Origin: FW021-bin31 sp964647485 | GTDB lineage: Bacteria > Bacteroidota > Bacteroidia > Chitinophagales > Chitinophagaceae | DNA: 64,000 nt | Direction: 5' to 3' | NCBI GenBank assembly: GCA_964647485.1 | Contig: CAZYHV010000001.1 | Location: forward strand, 62,001-126,000 | In this document: in pieces, positions 9,621 through 19,285 of the stretch | How positions within the stretch are numbered: position 1 is the first letter of the stretch | Layout of the letters: each line of letters opens with the position of its first letter | Notes under the pieces: model-generated | Database searches by the model: none | What the model saw: only the letters and a program-made list of their open reading frames with translations | Told to the model about the DNA's origin: nothing | Made by a program: the position numbers and the translations under genes

Positions 9621-10391
9621 ATGGAATACTTAATTTGCACTATCCCAGTCATGCCCCTTCGTGCCGAGCCGGACGATAGAAGTGAAATGGTCAGTCAGCT
9701 CATTTTTGGTGAAGCTGCAATTTTATTGGAGAGAGGAAAGGGCAACTGGATTCGCATACAAAATCAATTTGATGCTTATACCGGCTGGACTTCTATCAAA
9801 CAAATGGAACATATTAAGGAACATCTTTACAACACCCCAACAAAAAAATATAGTTCAGAATATTGTTTCCCTGTTCAGTCAGGAGGACATCCGATGAACC
9901 TGCCTATGGGAAGTTTCTTAAAAGGGATACATCATCGAAAGATGAAATGGGGACGACTAAAAACAGTATATAAAGGCTCAGCTATCCAACCGGATGTCGA
10001 AGAAATCTCAGAGAAAAAAGTTCGGGAACTTGCCTTTCAATTTTTAAATACTCCTTATTTATGGGGAGGAAGAAGCAATTATGGAATTGATTGCTCCGGA
10101 TTTACCCAAACTTTGTATCGGCTTTTGGGTAAAAGACTGGCAAGAGATACCGGGGAACAAGCCAAGCAGGGAGAACTTCTCGATGAAGATGCCCAACTGA
10201 AGTGTGGAGATTTGGCTTTTTTCCATAATCAAGAGGGCAAAATCTCCCATGTAGGAATCATGATGAATCATTTTGAAATCATTCATGCCTCCGGAAAAGT
10301 CAGAATTGACAAGCTGGACAATCAAGGGATCATTTATTCCAAAACAGGAGAATATTCACACCAATTGTCTTTTATCCGCCGGCTTTTTTAA
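9621..10391 (+). CDS. NlpC/P60 (C40) peptidase with SH3-like N-domains
   Basis: A 256-residue cysteine peptidase related to YkfC/dipeptidyl-peptidase VI, which splits gamma-D-Glu-diamino-acid bonds in cell-wall peptides. The first 120 residues form bacterial SH3-like folds (MPLRAEPDDRSEMVSQLIFG and GNWIRIQ). The catalytic domain starts near 135, with Cys158 in GIDCSGF, His210 in ISHVGIM and His222 in IIHASGKVRID. There is no signal peptide, so it probably recycles wall peptides in the cytoplasm, as expected for this subfamily. The next gene, a Nudix hydrolase, follows after 27 bases and is probably cotranscribed. Confidence 0.9.
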   Translation: MEYLICTIPVMPLRAEPDDRSEMVSQLIFGEAAILLERGKGNWIRIQNQFDAYTGWTSIKQMEHIKEHLYNTPTKKYSSEYCFPVQSGGHPMNLPMGSFLKGIHHRKMKWGRLKTVYKGSAIQPDVEEISEKKVRELAFQFLNTPYLWGGRSNYGIDCSGFTQTLYRLLGKRLARDTGEQAKQGELLDEDAQLKCGDLAFFHNQEGKISHVGIMMNHFEIIHASGKVRIDKLDNQGIIYSKTGEYSHQLSFIRRLF

Positions 10392-10418
10392 TTTTTTGTT
10401 GATCTAAAATATACTCAC

Positions 10419-10988
10419 ATGAAAGATTTAAAATGGGAAAAACTGTCTTCTAAATATCTATTTACAGATACTTGGTTAACTGCAAGACAAGATCGTTGTA
10501 AAATGCCTGATGGTCGAATTGTTGATCCTTATTATGTGATGGAATATAAAGATTGGGTCAATGCCGTTGCTTTTACCAAAGAGGGCAAAATCCTTTTTGT
10601 ACGCCAGTACCGACATGCTCTCGGACAAACATCTTTTGAACTTCCGGGAGGATGTATTGAAAAAGAAGATGCCTCCCCTTTGGAAGGATTGAAAAGAGAG
10701 TTATTAGAAGAAACAGGATATACATTTGACACATTCACCGATCTTGGAGCTATTTCTGCCAACCCCTCTACCAATGATAACATTACCTATATGTTCTTGG
10801 CAGAAGGTGGGGTAAAAGTACAGGAACAAGAACTAGATCCTCATGAAGAAATAGAAATATACACCTTCACGGTAGAGGAGGTTATCTCTATTCTTGAGAA
10901 ACATGAAATTATGCAAAGCCTTCATGTAAGTACTCTTTTTTATGCATTAAAACAGAAAGGATTACTTTCTATTTCAAAAGACGAATAG
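10419..10988 (+). CDS. Nudix hydrolase, ADP-ribose pyrophosphatase type
   Basis: The 189-residue protein resembles NudF/ADP-ribose pyrophosphatases, which cut nucleoside diphosphate sugars. The substrate-side strand FVRQYRHALG and ELPGG precede a Nudix box (GCIEKEDASPLEGLKREL then LEETGY). Compared with the textbook box Gx5Ex7REUxEExGU, the first acidic residue is Asp and there is one extra residue before REL; the metal-binding REL..EE core is intact. Downstream residues (SANPSTNDN) are typical of the ADPRase group. It lies behind the NlpC/P60 gene and ends 4 bases from the convergent nadB stop. Confidence 0.88.
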   Translation: MKDLKWEKLSSKYLFTDTWLTARQDRCKMPDGRIVDPYYVMEYKDWVNAVAFTKEGKILFVRQYRHALGQTSFELPGGCIEKEDASPLEGLKRELLEETGYTFDTFTDLGAISANPSTNDNITYMFLAEGGVKVQEQELDPHEEIEIYTFTVEEVISILEKHEIMQSLHVSTLFYALKQKGLLSISKDE

Positions 10989-10992
10989 AATA

Positions 10993-12603
10993 TTAGAGCA
11001 CAATATTTTGCAATAATTTGCTCTTCTCCGGATAATCCGTATTAAAATGCAGGCCTCTGCTTTCTTTTCGGAAGGTAGCCCCTTTCACAATAAGGTATCC
11101 GACTGTGATAAGATTACGAACCTGACAAAGTTGAGGGGAAACGGTTGTTTCCTCATACAATTCTTCTGTTTCTTCATGAAGGATATCTAACCTTCTCATC
11201 GCTCTTTTTAAGCGGGTATTATTTCTCACAATACCCACATAATCGCTCATAATCTGTTGCAATTCCTTCAGACTTTGTGTAATTAAGATCATCTCCTTCG
11301 GTTGCATCGTCCCTTCCATATCCCAGTCGGGAATATCTTCAGGTAAAGAAATATCATCAACTCTTTTCACGCTATCTTCATAACAGCGATGCGCATAAAC
11401 CATAGCTTCCAGCAAAGAATTAGAAGCCAACCGATTGGCACCATGCAAGCCGGTAGAAGCGCATTCTCCGCAGGCATATAAATTCCGTATAGAGCTCCGC
11501 CCTTGATAATCCACTTTAACTCCTCCACAGCTATAATGGGCAGCAGGCGCTACCGGTATCTGGTCTTTTAATATATCTATGCCTACACTCAGGCATTTTT
11601 CATAGATATTGGGAAAATGAGCCTTAATTTTTTCTTCTCCAATTTCTTTACAATCTAAAAATACATTTTCCTGGCCGGTCTTCTTCATCTCACTGTCAAT
11701 AGCTCGAGCTACAACATCTCTTGGTGCTAAATCTTTCCTCTTATCATAATCCGCCATAAATGCCTTTCCGTTACAATTTCTTAAAATAGCACCATCTCCC
11801 CTCACAGCTTCAGATATTAAGAAGTCTTGTCCCGATCCCTTTTCATTTCCTGCCCTATATAATGCCGTCGGATGGAATTGAATAAATTCCATATTCTCTA
11901 TTCTTCCCTTTGCTCTATACATCATGGCCACACCATCACCCGTAGCGATTACGGGATTGGTCGTTGTCCGATAAGCCTGCCCACTTCCACCGGTTGCCAA
12001 AACTGTAATTCTAGACAAATATTTTTCTATATGTTGCGTCTCTCTATTTAACACATACACCCCATAGCATTCGATATCGGTAGTCGATTTGGTAACTAAG
12101 AAACCTAAATGGTGTTGTGTAATTAAATCCAAAACATAACAGTGTGAAATTACTTTAATATTGGGTTGTCTTTTCACTGCTTCCACCAGCGTTCTTTCAA
12201 TTTCTTTTCCCGTAATATCTTTATAATGAATCACACGATTTTCAGAATGACCTCCTTCTCGCCCAAGAATATAATCCCCCTTCTCATCTTTATCAAAATG
12301 GGCTCCCCAGTCAATAATTTCCTGTACTCTTTCAGGACCTTCTTTCACCACAATTTCTACCGTCTCTTGATTACACAATCCATCTCCGGCAATCAGGGTA
12401 TCCTCAATGTGTTTATCATAATTATCGACTTCCCAGTTATGGACAGCAGCTACTCCTCCTTGTGCATATTTGGTATTGGTTTCCGAGATACCGGTTTTGG
12501 AGATTACAGTAATTTCTCGCTTAGGATATTTCTTGGCTACTTTTATTGCATATGTTAATCCTGCAATACCTGAACCTATCACCAAGAAGTCTGTTTTTTT
12601 CAT
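10993..12603 (-). CDS. nadB: L-aspartate oxidase
   Basis: A 536-residue flavoprotein that oxidises L-aspartate to iminoaspartate, the first step of de novo NAD synthesis; NadA then makes quinolinate. The FAD-binding motif VIGSGIAGLTYAIKVAKK is at residues 8-25. Family motifs are the Gly-rich YAQGGVAAV, GREGGHSENRVIH, EFIQFHPTAL, LAPRDVVARAID (active-site Arg), and ACGECASTGLHGANRLASNS. The length is normal for NadB and the C-terminal helical domain is present. nadA and nadC are not next to it. NadB from aerobes uses oxygen or fumarate as electron acceptor. Confidence 0.96.
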   Translation of the reverse strand: MKKTDFLVIGSGIAGLTYAIKVAKKYPKREITVISKTGISETNTKYAQGGVAAVHNWEVDNYDKHIEDTLIAGDGLCNQETVEIVVKEGPERVQEIIDWGAHFDKDEKGDYILGREGGHSENRVIHYKDITGKEIERTLVEAVKRQPNIKVISHCYVLDLITQHHLGFLVTKSTTDIECYGVYVLNRETQHIEKYLSRITVLATGGSGQAYRTTTNPVIATGDGVAMMYRAKGRIENMEFIQFHPTALYRAGNEKGSGQDFLISEAVRGDGAILRNCNGKAFMADYDKRKDLAPRDVVARAIDSEMKKTGQENVFLDCKEIGEEKIKAHFPNIYEKCLSVGIDILKDQIPVAPAAHYSCGGVKVDYQGRSSIRNLYACGECASTGLHGANRLASNSLLEAMVYAHRCYEDSVKRVDDISLPEDIPDWDMEGTMQPKEMILITQSLKELQQIMSDYVGIVRNNTRLKRAMRRLDILHEETEELYEETTVSPQLCQVRNLITVGYLIVKGATFRKESRGLHFNTDYPEKSKLLQNIVL

Positions 12604-12637
12604 AATCCACCTATTTATAGATGCAAATATACGGCAG

Positions 12638-15034
12638 TTATTCTATCACAATTTCCTCAAAGTCACGATCCACTTTAAAAACATACTTTCCTTCCGTTTT
12701 CTTAGGTTTTATCGTTGTTTTTTTTCGATCAACAACGACTCTCTTAATTTTATAATCTAAACCATGAAGAATAATCCGGTATTGGTCATAATCAGTTTCA
12801 TATTTACTATAAAAACGCTTTCTTATTTGCAACTTTTTCTTTTCGGATACCACTTTAAACCGGATGGCATTATAAATTCCTTCTCGATATCCATATTGAT
12901 CACCATCATCTTCATACAATTCACTCAAAACCGGGTCTTTCCCTCCAAAATAGATATGCAAAGGCATTTTTTCTATTTTCTTTTCTCCTACATACTGCAT
13001 AATGGGATATTGAGGAATAACCGCTCCGGCACGTACAAACAGAGGCATCTCATTCATGGGAGTAGGAATAGTAATTTCCTGCCCTCCTTCAAACTTTTCA
13101 TCCGTAAAATAATAGTACCATGTTCCTTTCGGCAAATAGACTTTCTTTTCTTCCTGTGCTGGTTGAGCTACGGGACTTACCAACAAATGATCTCCAAACA
13201 AGAATTCTTCATTCCTATACCAGGTTTCGTAATCCTCCTGAGCAACAAAACTCAAAGGTCTCAACATCGGCGTTCCTTTTACCGAATTTTGCCAGAAAGC
13301 CGTATAATGATAGGGCAAAAGCTGATATCGTAACTCTATAAATTGACGAATAACATCCTCACTTTCTTTTCCAAAAGACCATGGATCCTGGTCAAAATCG
13401 GTTTCATTGCTGGCAGAATGTGTCCGCATAAAAGTATTAAACACTCCCAATTGAATCCAGCGGGTATATAATTCCGCATCCGGTTCATCAATAAAACCAC
13501 CAATATCACTTCCGGCAAAAGAAATTCCTGAAACAGACAAACGCTGACACATAACCGATGCCAACCAGAGATGTTCCCAAGTCGCTATATTATCTCCTGT
13601 CCATACCGAAGTCCAACGCTGAGCCCCTGCATAACAGGAGCGAGTAATTGCAAAAGTACGATTTGGCATAAGATGCTTTTCCAGCCCTTCTTTGGTTGCC
13701 TTACTCATCAAATGACCATATACATTATGTGCCTTTCGATGACTACAAGAGTCTCCATCAAAATCATGTCGTACATCATCCGGGAATGTACCTTGTTCAA
13801 ATACAGCCGGCTCATTCATATCATTCCATACGGCCCTAATCCCTGCATCTGCAATCACCTTAAACAAATCTTTCCACCATTCCCGAACTTTAGGATTAGT
13901 AAAATCAGGAAAAGCACATTGTCCCGGCCATACATCTCCATTCAATAAGGCGCCATCTGCTCTTTTACAGAAATAATCTTTTTCTAATCCTTCCTGATAG
14001 ACCCAATAATCTTCATCTACCTTAATCCCCGGGTCTATAATGGCTACCGTTTTAAAACCGGATTTTTCAAGATCCGCTGTTAATTTTTTAGGGTTTGGGA
14101 AGCGTTCTTTGTCAAAAGTAAAGCAACGAAAGCCCTCCATATAATCTATATCCAGATGCAAAACATCACAAGGAATTTTTCTTTTTCTAAATTCCTCTGC
14201 CACTTCCTTCACTTTGCTGTCCGGGTAATAACTCCACCTGGATTGTTGATATCCGAGCGACCAAAGAGGAGGCAAATCCGGCGTTCCTGTTAATCGTGTG
14301 TATTGTTCCGCTACCGTTAGCAGCTCAGGTCCATAGATAAAATAATAATTCATTTCTCCCCCTCGAGCCCAAAAACTCGTCACCCCTGACCGTTCATGCC
14401 CAAAGTCAAAAAGCGTGCGAAACGTATTATCAAAGAAGATTCCGTATCCCTGATTATGATGCATGCCATAATAAAATGGAATATTCTTATAAAGCGGATC
14501 CTCGTCCATTTGAAAGCCATAAGAATCTCTTCCAAAATTCTCAAACCGTTTGTGACGTAAATCCAATTCTGCAGCCTTATCCCCCAATCCAAAAAACACC
14601 TCTCCTTCCTGTACTTTCTTACTATTATAGACAATCTTCCCCCCTTTTAAAAGGTAATATTGCCAATGAAAACCCATTTCGTCTTCATTAATAATATTTC
14701 CTTCCAAATCTGTCTTGGTCAACCGCATATTTTCTTTCGAAATAAGCACCTGAACCTTTGCAGTAGATAATCTATATTGTTTTGCTTCCTCCTTTACTTC
14801 AAGTTTTGTAAGGGTATCTTTTAAATCCGGTCGGAGTGCATAAGAAAAATCTCTTTGAAAAGTGCCATTGGGTGCATAACGAAATCTGATAATCCGATCC
14901 GATATAACTCTTATTTCTAAAATAGTTTTGGACGTATGGAAATAAAAATAATTACCGGATTGTTCATATTTTTCTACAGCATCCGGATAATATTTTACAG
15001 AATATTTATTGTGACCCAAAGAATCTTGTTGCAT
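12638..15034 (-). CDS. Glycoside hydrolase family 31, alpha-glucosidase type
   Basis: A 798-residue GH31 enzyme. An N-terminal beta-sandwich (to about 245) has FFGLGDKAAELDLRHKRFENFG, then comes the (beta/alpha)8 barrel with the nucleophile Asp405 in WNDMNEP and the acid/base Asp481 in WTGDN. C-terminal beta domains follow, including the DUF5110-like end. Motifs such as DVLHLDIDYM and AGSDIGGF are typical of alpha-glucosidases, and less so of xylosidases. No signal peptide is visible, so it should act in the cytoplasm on imported alpha-glucosides. It lies 34 bases from nadB on the same strand, but no functional link is evident. The exact substrate is not decided by the sequence. Confidence 0.92.
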   Translation of the reverse strand: MQQDSLGHNKYSVKYYPDAVEKYEQSGNYFYFHTSKTILEIRVISDRIIRFRYAPNGTFQRDFSYALRPDLKDTLTKLEVKEEAKQYRLSTAKVQVLISKENMRLTKTDLEGNIINEDEMGFHWQYYLLKGGKIVYNSKKVQEGEVFFGLGDKAAELDLRHKRFENFGRDSYGFQMDEDPLYKNIPFYYGMHHNQGYGIFFDNTFRTLFDFGHERSGVTSFWARGGEMNYYFIYGPELLTVAEQYTRLTGTPDLPPLWSLGYQQSRWSYYPDSKVKEVAEEFRKRKIPCDVLHLDIDYMEGFRCFTFDKERFPNPKKLTADLEKSGFKTVAIIDPGIKVDEDYWVYQEGLEKDYFCKRADGALLNGDVWPGQCAFPDFTNPKVREWWKDLFKVIADAGIRAVWNDMNEPAVFEQGTFPDDVRHDFDGDSCSHRKAHNVYGHLMSKATKEGLEKHLMPNRTFAITRSCYAGAQRWTSVWTGDNIATWEHLWLASVMCQRLSVSGISFAGSDIGGFIDEPDAELYTRWIQLGVFNTFMRTHSASNETDFDQDPWSFGKESEDVIRQFIELRYQLLPYHYTAFWQNSVKGTPMLRPLSFVAQEDYETWYRNEEFLFGDHLLVSPVAQPAQEEKKVYLPKGTWYYYFTDEKFEGGQEITIPTPMNEMPLFVRAGAVIPQYPIMQYVGEKKIEKMPLHIYFGGKDPVLSELYEDDGDQYGYREGIYNAIRFKVVSEKKKLQIRKRFYSKYETDYDQYRIILHGLDYKIKRVVVDRKKTTIKPKKTEGKYVFKVDRDFEEIVIE

Positions 15035-15191
15035 GTTTTGTCCTTTCTATTTAAATCGACGATTCGCCCCATTATTCTACCCTTCATTTTCATTATCGTT
15101 CTCTCTTTGTAAAATATTGTATTTCTTACACAAATAAAAAAAGTGCTAAATTACCAATAAAATTTTTTCTAAAAAATTGTAGTTGTTTATT

Positions 15192-15199
15192 TACATTTG
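15192..15199 (+). promoter_or_regulatory. -7 box of the parE promoter
   Basis: TACATTTG matches TAnnTTTG and lies 28 bases before the ATG at 15228. It supports that ATG over the upstream TTG at 15183, which precedes the box. Confidence 0.5.
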
Positions 15200-15227
15200 T
15201 AATTGTTCTAACATAGATATTTTAACA

Positions 15228-17144
15228 ATGGCTGACAAAAAAAACCAAGACTTATTTAACGCATATAATGAAGAATCAATTAAATCGCTGGATTGGAAAG
15301 AACACATTCAACTCCGACCGGGGATGTATATTGGGAAATTAGGGGATGGCACAAGTCAGGACGATGGAATTTATGTCTTATTAAAAGAGGTTATCGATAA
15401 TTCTATTGACGAATACACAATGGGGTTTGGGAAAAAAATAGATATCAAAGTGGCAGAAAAGGAAGCAACCGTAAGAGATTATGGCAGAGGCATCCCATTA
15501 GGAAAGGTCAAAGAAGTGGTCAGTAAAATCAATACCGGCGCTAAATACGACAGCAAAGTCTTTCAGAAATCAGTAGGCCTGAATGGTGTCGGTACCAAAG
15601 CCGTCAATGCACTATCTTCTTATTTTAAGATTCGTTCTATTCGTGAAGGAGAAGTGAAAGTCGTGGTTTTTGAAAGAGGAAATGTTATAGAAGATCGTCC
15701 GGTAGAGCCTTGTGAAGAGCCCAATGGCACAGAAGTTACCTTCGTACCCGATAAAGAAATATTTAAAAACTACAGATTTCGTCAGGAATATCCCATCAAT
15801 CAGGTAGAAAACTATTGTTACCTGAATTCAGGTCTTACCATTCGCTTAAACGGGAAAAGATATTATTCAAAAAACGGACTTTTGGATTTATTGAAGGACA
15901 AAGTAAATGAAGAAGAAGCCCGTTATCCTATTATCCACCTTTTGGATGATGACATTGAAGTAGCCATTACTCACACTGACAGCTATGGAGAGGATTATTA
16001 TACTTTTGTCAACGGACAACACACCACACAAAATGGAACACATTTGGCAGCCTTTCGGGAAATGTATGTAAAAACTATTCGTGATTTTTTTAAACATACA
16101 GAAAGCTCCAAAAAGAATTATGACACCAAAGATATTCGTGCTTCGATCTGTGTAGGACTCTCTATCCGTATACAGGAACCTGTTTTTGAATCGCAAACAA
16201 AAACCAAACTGGGCTCTACACATACCTATGAAGGCGGTCCTTCTATCAAAAGCTTCATCGGAGATTTCCTAAGTAATAAGTTAGATAATTACCTCCATAA
16301 GAACCCGGATACCGCAGAAGCATTAAAAAAACGAATAGAACAGAGCGAAAGAGAAAGAAAGGACATGGCCGGCGTGAAGAAAATAGCTAAGGAGCGCGCA
16401 AAAAAGGCCAATCTCCACAACCGAAAACTCCGAGATAGTCATATTCATTTTAATGATGAAGGAAAAAGCAAAAGAGGAAAAGAAGAACTGGAAGAAAAGC
16501 GACTAAAAACCATGTTGTTCATTACGGAAGGAGATTCTGCAAGCGGTTCTATCACGAAAACTAGAGATGTAGAGACACAAGCAGTATTCAGTCTGAGAGG
16601 AAAACCATTAAACAGTTTTGGTCTGAAGAAAAAGGTGGTTTATGAAAATGAAGAATTTAATCTTTTGCAACATGCCCTGAATATTGAAGAAGGGTTGGAC
16701 GGATTGCGATATAATCAAATCATTATCGCTACCGATGCTGATGTAGATGGCATGCACATCCGTCTATTAATGCTCACCTTTTTTCTCCAATTTTTCCCCG
16801 ATTTGATCAAAAATGGCCATGTATATATTCTGGAAACACCTTTATTTCGAGTACGAAATAAGAAGAAGACTTACTACTGTTACGATGAAGAGGAAAAGAA
16901 GGAAGCGATTGAAAAACTAAGAGGAAAACCGGAGATTACAAGATTTAAAGGTCTAGGAGAAATCTCTCCAAAAGAATTTGGAAATTTCATTGGAGAAGAT
17001 ATTCGACTCCAACCGGTAATTGTCAATAAAGATACAACACTGCAAAAATTACTTTCTTACTATATGGGTAAAAATACCCTTGATAGACAAAAATTTATAA
17101 TTGATAATTTGAGAGTAGAAAAAGATTTAGTGGAAACAGCGTGA
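15228..17144 (+). CDS. parE: DNA topoisomerase IV subunit B (GyrB/ParE family)
   Basis: About 638 residues of type IIA topoisomerase ATPase subunit. The GHKL site is clear: Glu54 and Asn58 in EVIDNSIDE, DYGRGIP at 84-90, and GLNGVGTKAVNALS at 117-130. The transducer lysine loop is QTKTKLG (323-329). The TOPRIM domain has Glu434 in TEGDSASGS and DADVDG at 503-508. With its short C-terminal end it fits ParE better than GyrB, and FKGLGEISPKEF also fits. I chose the ATG at 15228 (MADKK); the frame extends to a TTG at 15183 but a -7 box lies after that codon. parC is usually next to parE in this phylum but is not here. Confidence 0.93.
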   Translation: MADKKNQDLFNAYNEESIKSLDWKEHIQLRPGMYIGKLGDGTSQDDGIYVLLKEVIDNSIDEYTMGFGKKIDIKVAEKEATVRDYGRGIPLGKVKEVVSKINTGAKYDSKVFQKSVGLNGVGTKAVNALSSYFKIRSIREGEVKVVVFERGNVIEDRPVEPCEEPNGTEVTFVPDKEIFKNYRFRQEYPINQVENYCYLNSGLTIRLNGKRYYSKNGLLDLLKDKVNEEEARYPIIHLLDDDIEVAITHTDSYGEDYYTFVNGQHTTQNGTHLAAFREMYVKTIRDFFKHTESSKKNYDTKDIRASICVGLSIRIQEPVFESQTKTKLGSTHTYEGGPSIKSFIGDFLSNKLDNYLHKNPDTAEALKKRIEQSERERKDMAGVKKIAKERAKKANLHNRKLRDSHIHFNDEGKSKRGKEELEEKRLKTMLFITEGDSASGSITKTRDVETQAVFSLRGKPLNSFGLKKKVVYENEEFNLLQHALNIEEGLDGLRYNQIIIATDADVDGMHIRLLMLTFFLQFFPDLIKNGHVYILETPLFRVRNKKKTYYCYDEEEKKEAIEKLRGKPEITRFKGLGEISPKEFGNFIGEDIRLQPVIVNKDTTLQKLLSYYMGKNTLDRQKFIIDNLRVEKDLVETA

Positions 17145-17425
17145 AGGGAGTGATCGGTGATTAGTAATCGGTAATTGGTACATAAAGCCAAAAAGCCAAG
17201 CAGGAATAATTGTTCCAAAGCCAATTTCAAAGGTGTAGGTTTGATCAATCACAAAATCAGCAACTTCAGAACGATTTATTTGGTGTGAGCCCTTAAATTG
17301 ATTGAAAAAGCGGATTTACAAACGTTGATTTGCACGATTTTTTTAGAACAGTATAAAAAAATGAGAGGTCATCTCTGCTCCGCTCGATGACCCGAAGTCG
17401 AAGGTTACCCTGAATCTGTCGAAGA
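17145..17425. repeat. Gene-free spacer with degenerate dispersed-repeat remnant
   Basis: No gene is visible between parE and the MFS gene. The first part has a short internal near-repeat (gtgatcggtgatta / gtaatcggtaattgg). The last 80 bases contain fragments of the type CGAGCGGAG, GACTTCGGGTCATCG and TTCGACAGATTCAGGG on the minus strand. I know these as pieces of a widely scattered intergenic repeat in Bacteroidota (TTCGACTTCGCTCAG type). Here it appears to supply the MFS terminator. Confidence 0.5.
17353..17392 (-). terminator. Terminator hairpin of the ArsR-MFS operon
   Basis: On the minus strand GGTCATC (17386-17392) pairs with GATGACC (17367-17373) around a 12-base GA-rich loop. The sequence continues TCTCATTTTTTT, a good U tract. 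It lies 34 bases past the MFS stop. Confidence 0.65.
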
Positions 17426-18583
17426 TCATTTCTTCACAAAAGACTGCAAATAAACAATTCCCTGCAAAGCTAAAACTGCAAAACCTACATAACAGACGCC
17501 TTCCCATTTATGCCAATGCCAGGCAGCCAATCCGAGAGCAGCTCCCAAAGCGGCTCCTATAAAGCAGCCGGAAATAAACAACATATTCAATCGGCTGCGA
17601 GCTCCTTCTACCAAACCAATAGTTTGTCCCTGCATGGTAATTTGTACCAGTTGACGTCCCCCTTCCATCAAAAGTCCACCCAGCAATACCATTATAAATG
17701 AGGTAGAAAAGAAATAAAGCAAAATAAAAGAAGAGAATAAAATGGTCATTCCAAAAAGAATTACCTTTTTCCCGGAAAAACGATCTCCCAGCTTACCCGC
17801 TAAAGGCGCACTTAAAGATCCTGCTAAAGTTATAATCCCAAAAATCCCAATAACATCTGTAGTCAGATTAAAAGGTTGTCCCGCTAATAGAAAAGCTATA
17901 GTGGCCCAAAACATACGGGAAACAATGAATGCACAGCTACTGACTACAACCGCTAAACGTATTTCTCCATATTTCTTCAATAATCTCCATACCGAGATCA
18001 GGATATCTTTATAGGTACCCTTAAAATTAGATCTTGATTCGGGAATATAATATCTAATCAATATAAAAACCAAAATAGTCAGACCGGCTGAGAGGACATA
18101 AACGGTACGCCAGTTGATCCAGGCTGTAATCCCTCCTGCAAACAATCGAGCAAAAACAGTTCCTGTCAATATTCCGGAGGTAATCATCCCTACAATATGC
18201 GTTCTTTCTGCCGGAGGATTCAAATCTACTGCCATCGGAATCATAATTTGAGGACCGACTGCAAGAAATCCCGAAATAAACATAAAGACTTTCAACATGA
18301 CTAAATTTAACGCAACAGAAGCTCCAAGAACGGACAAGGCTCCTGCTCCGACGATCCACAACAGAAAACGCTTTCGTCTTAGTTTATCCCCTAGAGGGAT
18401 CAGTGTAATCAGCCCTAAAGCCTGTCCCAACATACTATAAAAAAAAGTCTGTCCGGCATTGCTTTCACTCACCTCAAAGGTCTTTGCCCAATAGGCTAAT
18501 AAAGGTTGAGAATAATACAGATTAGCTGTAATGACTGCAGCACTGAAGGAAAGTAAATAGAGTTGTGATTTACGTAAGGTCAT
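17426..18583 (-). CDS. MFS transporter, probably an exporter
   Basis: A 385-residue protein with about 12 membrane segments. It shows the MFS motif A region between helices 2 and 3 (LGDKLRRKRFLL) and a second copy in the middle (GKLGDRFSGKKVILFG), plus NLYYSQPLLAYWA in helix 1, typical of the YgaY/YnfM-like drug exporter group. The substrate is unknown. Its start overlaps the upstream ArsR-like regulator gene by 14 bases, so the two are cotranscribed, and the regulator likely senses the exported compound (inference). Confidence 0.9.
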   Translation of the reverse strand: MTLRKSQLYLLSFSAAVITANLYYSQPLLAYWAKTFEVSESNAGQTFFYSMLGQALGLITLIPLGDKLRRKRFLLWIVGAGALSVLGASVALNLVMLKVFMFISGFLAVGPQIMIPMAVDLNPPAERTHIVGMITSGILTGTVFARLFAGGITAWINWRTVYVLSAGLTILVFILIRYYIPESRSNFKGTYKDILISVWRLLKKYGEIRLAVVVSSCAFIVSRMFWATIAFLLAGQPFNLTTDVIGIFGIITLAGSLSAPLAGKLGDRFSGKKVILFGMTILFSSFILLYFFSTSFIMVLLGGLLMEGGRQLVQITMQGQTIGLVEGARSRLNMLFISGCFIGAALGAALGLAAWHWHKWEGVCYVGFAVLALQGIVYLQSFVKK

Positions 18584-19265
18584 TACGATGCAAAGTTACC
18601 CCAAGTTTTTCGTATAACCGTGTTATTCCTTTTTCTGTGGGTATCTTAATACGGGAATTTTCTTTTTTAAGCATCCATTCTTTTGCTATCATAAAATCCA
18701 GAAAGGCAACTCCAAGTCGTCCTCCTAAATGGTGTTTTCTCTCACTGAAATCAAGACATGCTTTTGCAAAAATTCCCGACTTTTGTCGCAGTTCTTCTAT
18801 ATTTAACCCAAGGTCTTTAAAGAAGTGTAACCCTCTTTCTGTTAATATAAATTCATATTCTTCCCCTTTTCTCTGCGGATAAAAGAAACCTTGTTCCTGC
18901 ATTTTATCTGTTATCTGTACGCCGATTCTTCCGGCAAGATGTCCATGGCAACTACGACAATATTCTATTTCTTGTAAAGGTTCTTCTTTTTGATATATTC
19001 GGGGAATCCCCTGCATTTTCTCTTTTAATTTTCTTTCAAAGGCATTGCTGACTGATGTGTTGGATAATTTATAATAGCTGAAGCGATGTTGTTCTTTTAC
19101 TACAAATCCTTCTCGCTCCATTCTTTTTAACAACCGCTCCATTGGCGATCTGTCAATTCCCGAATAATCGGACAATTCAATAAGGGTATAAGCCCTGCCA
19201 TCTGATAAAGTCCATAATGTTTTTTCTCCCTCTCTATCCTTCATAAAAGAAGTGATTCCTTTCAT
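18570..19265 (-). CDS. ArsR-family winged-helix regulator, two-domain type
   Basis: This 231-residue protein has a winged helix in the first 75 residues (LSDYSGIDRSPMERLLKRMEREGFV, then a basic wing) and a second domain with YCRSCHGHLAGRIGVQITD. The ending ACLDFSERKHHLGGRLGVAF is shared by a family of ArsR-like regulators in proteobacteria and Bacteroidota, where the matching segment is usually CYDHLAGRLGV. Here it is CRSCHGHLAG, with an added CxxCH that could bind a metal or haem or sense thiol oxidation. It overlaps the downstream MFS gene by 14 bases. ATTAATGA elements upstream may be its operator. Confidence 0.8.
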   Translation of the reverse strand: MKGITSFMKDREGEKTLWTLSDGRAYTLIELSDYSGIDRSPMERLLKRMEREGFVVKEQHRFSYYKLSNTSVSNAFERKLKEKMQGIPRIYQKEEPLQEIEYCRSCHGHLAGRIGVQITDKMQEQGFFYPQRKGEEYEFILTERGLHFFKDLGLNIEELRQKSGIFAKACLDFSERKHHLGGRLGVAFLDFMIAKEWMLKKENSRIKIPTEKGITRLYEKLGVTLHRNDLT

Positions 19266-19285
19266 AACTGTTTTATTTTATAAAT

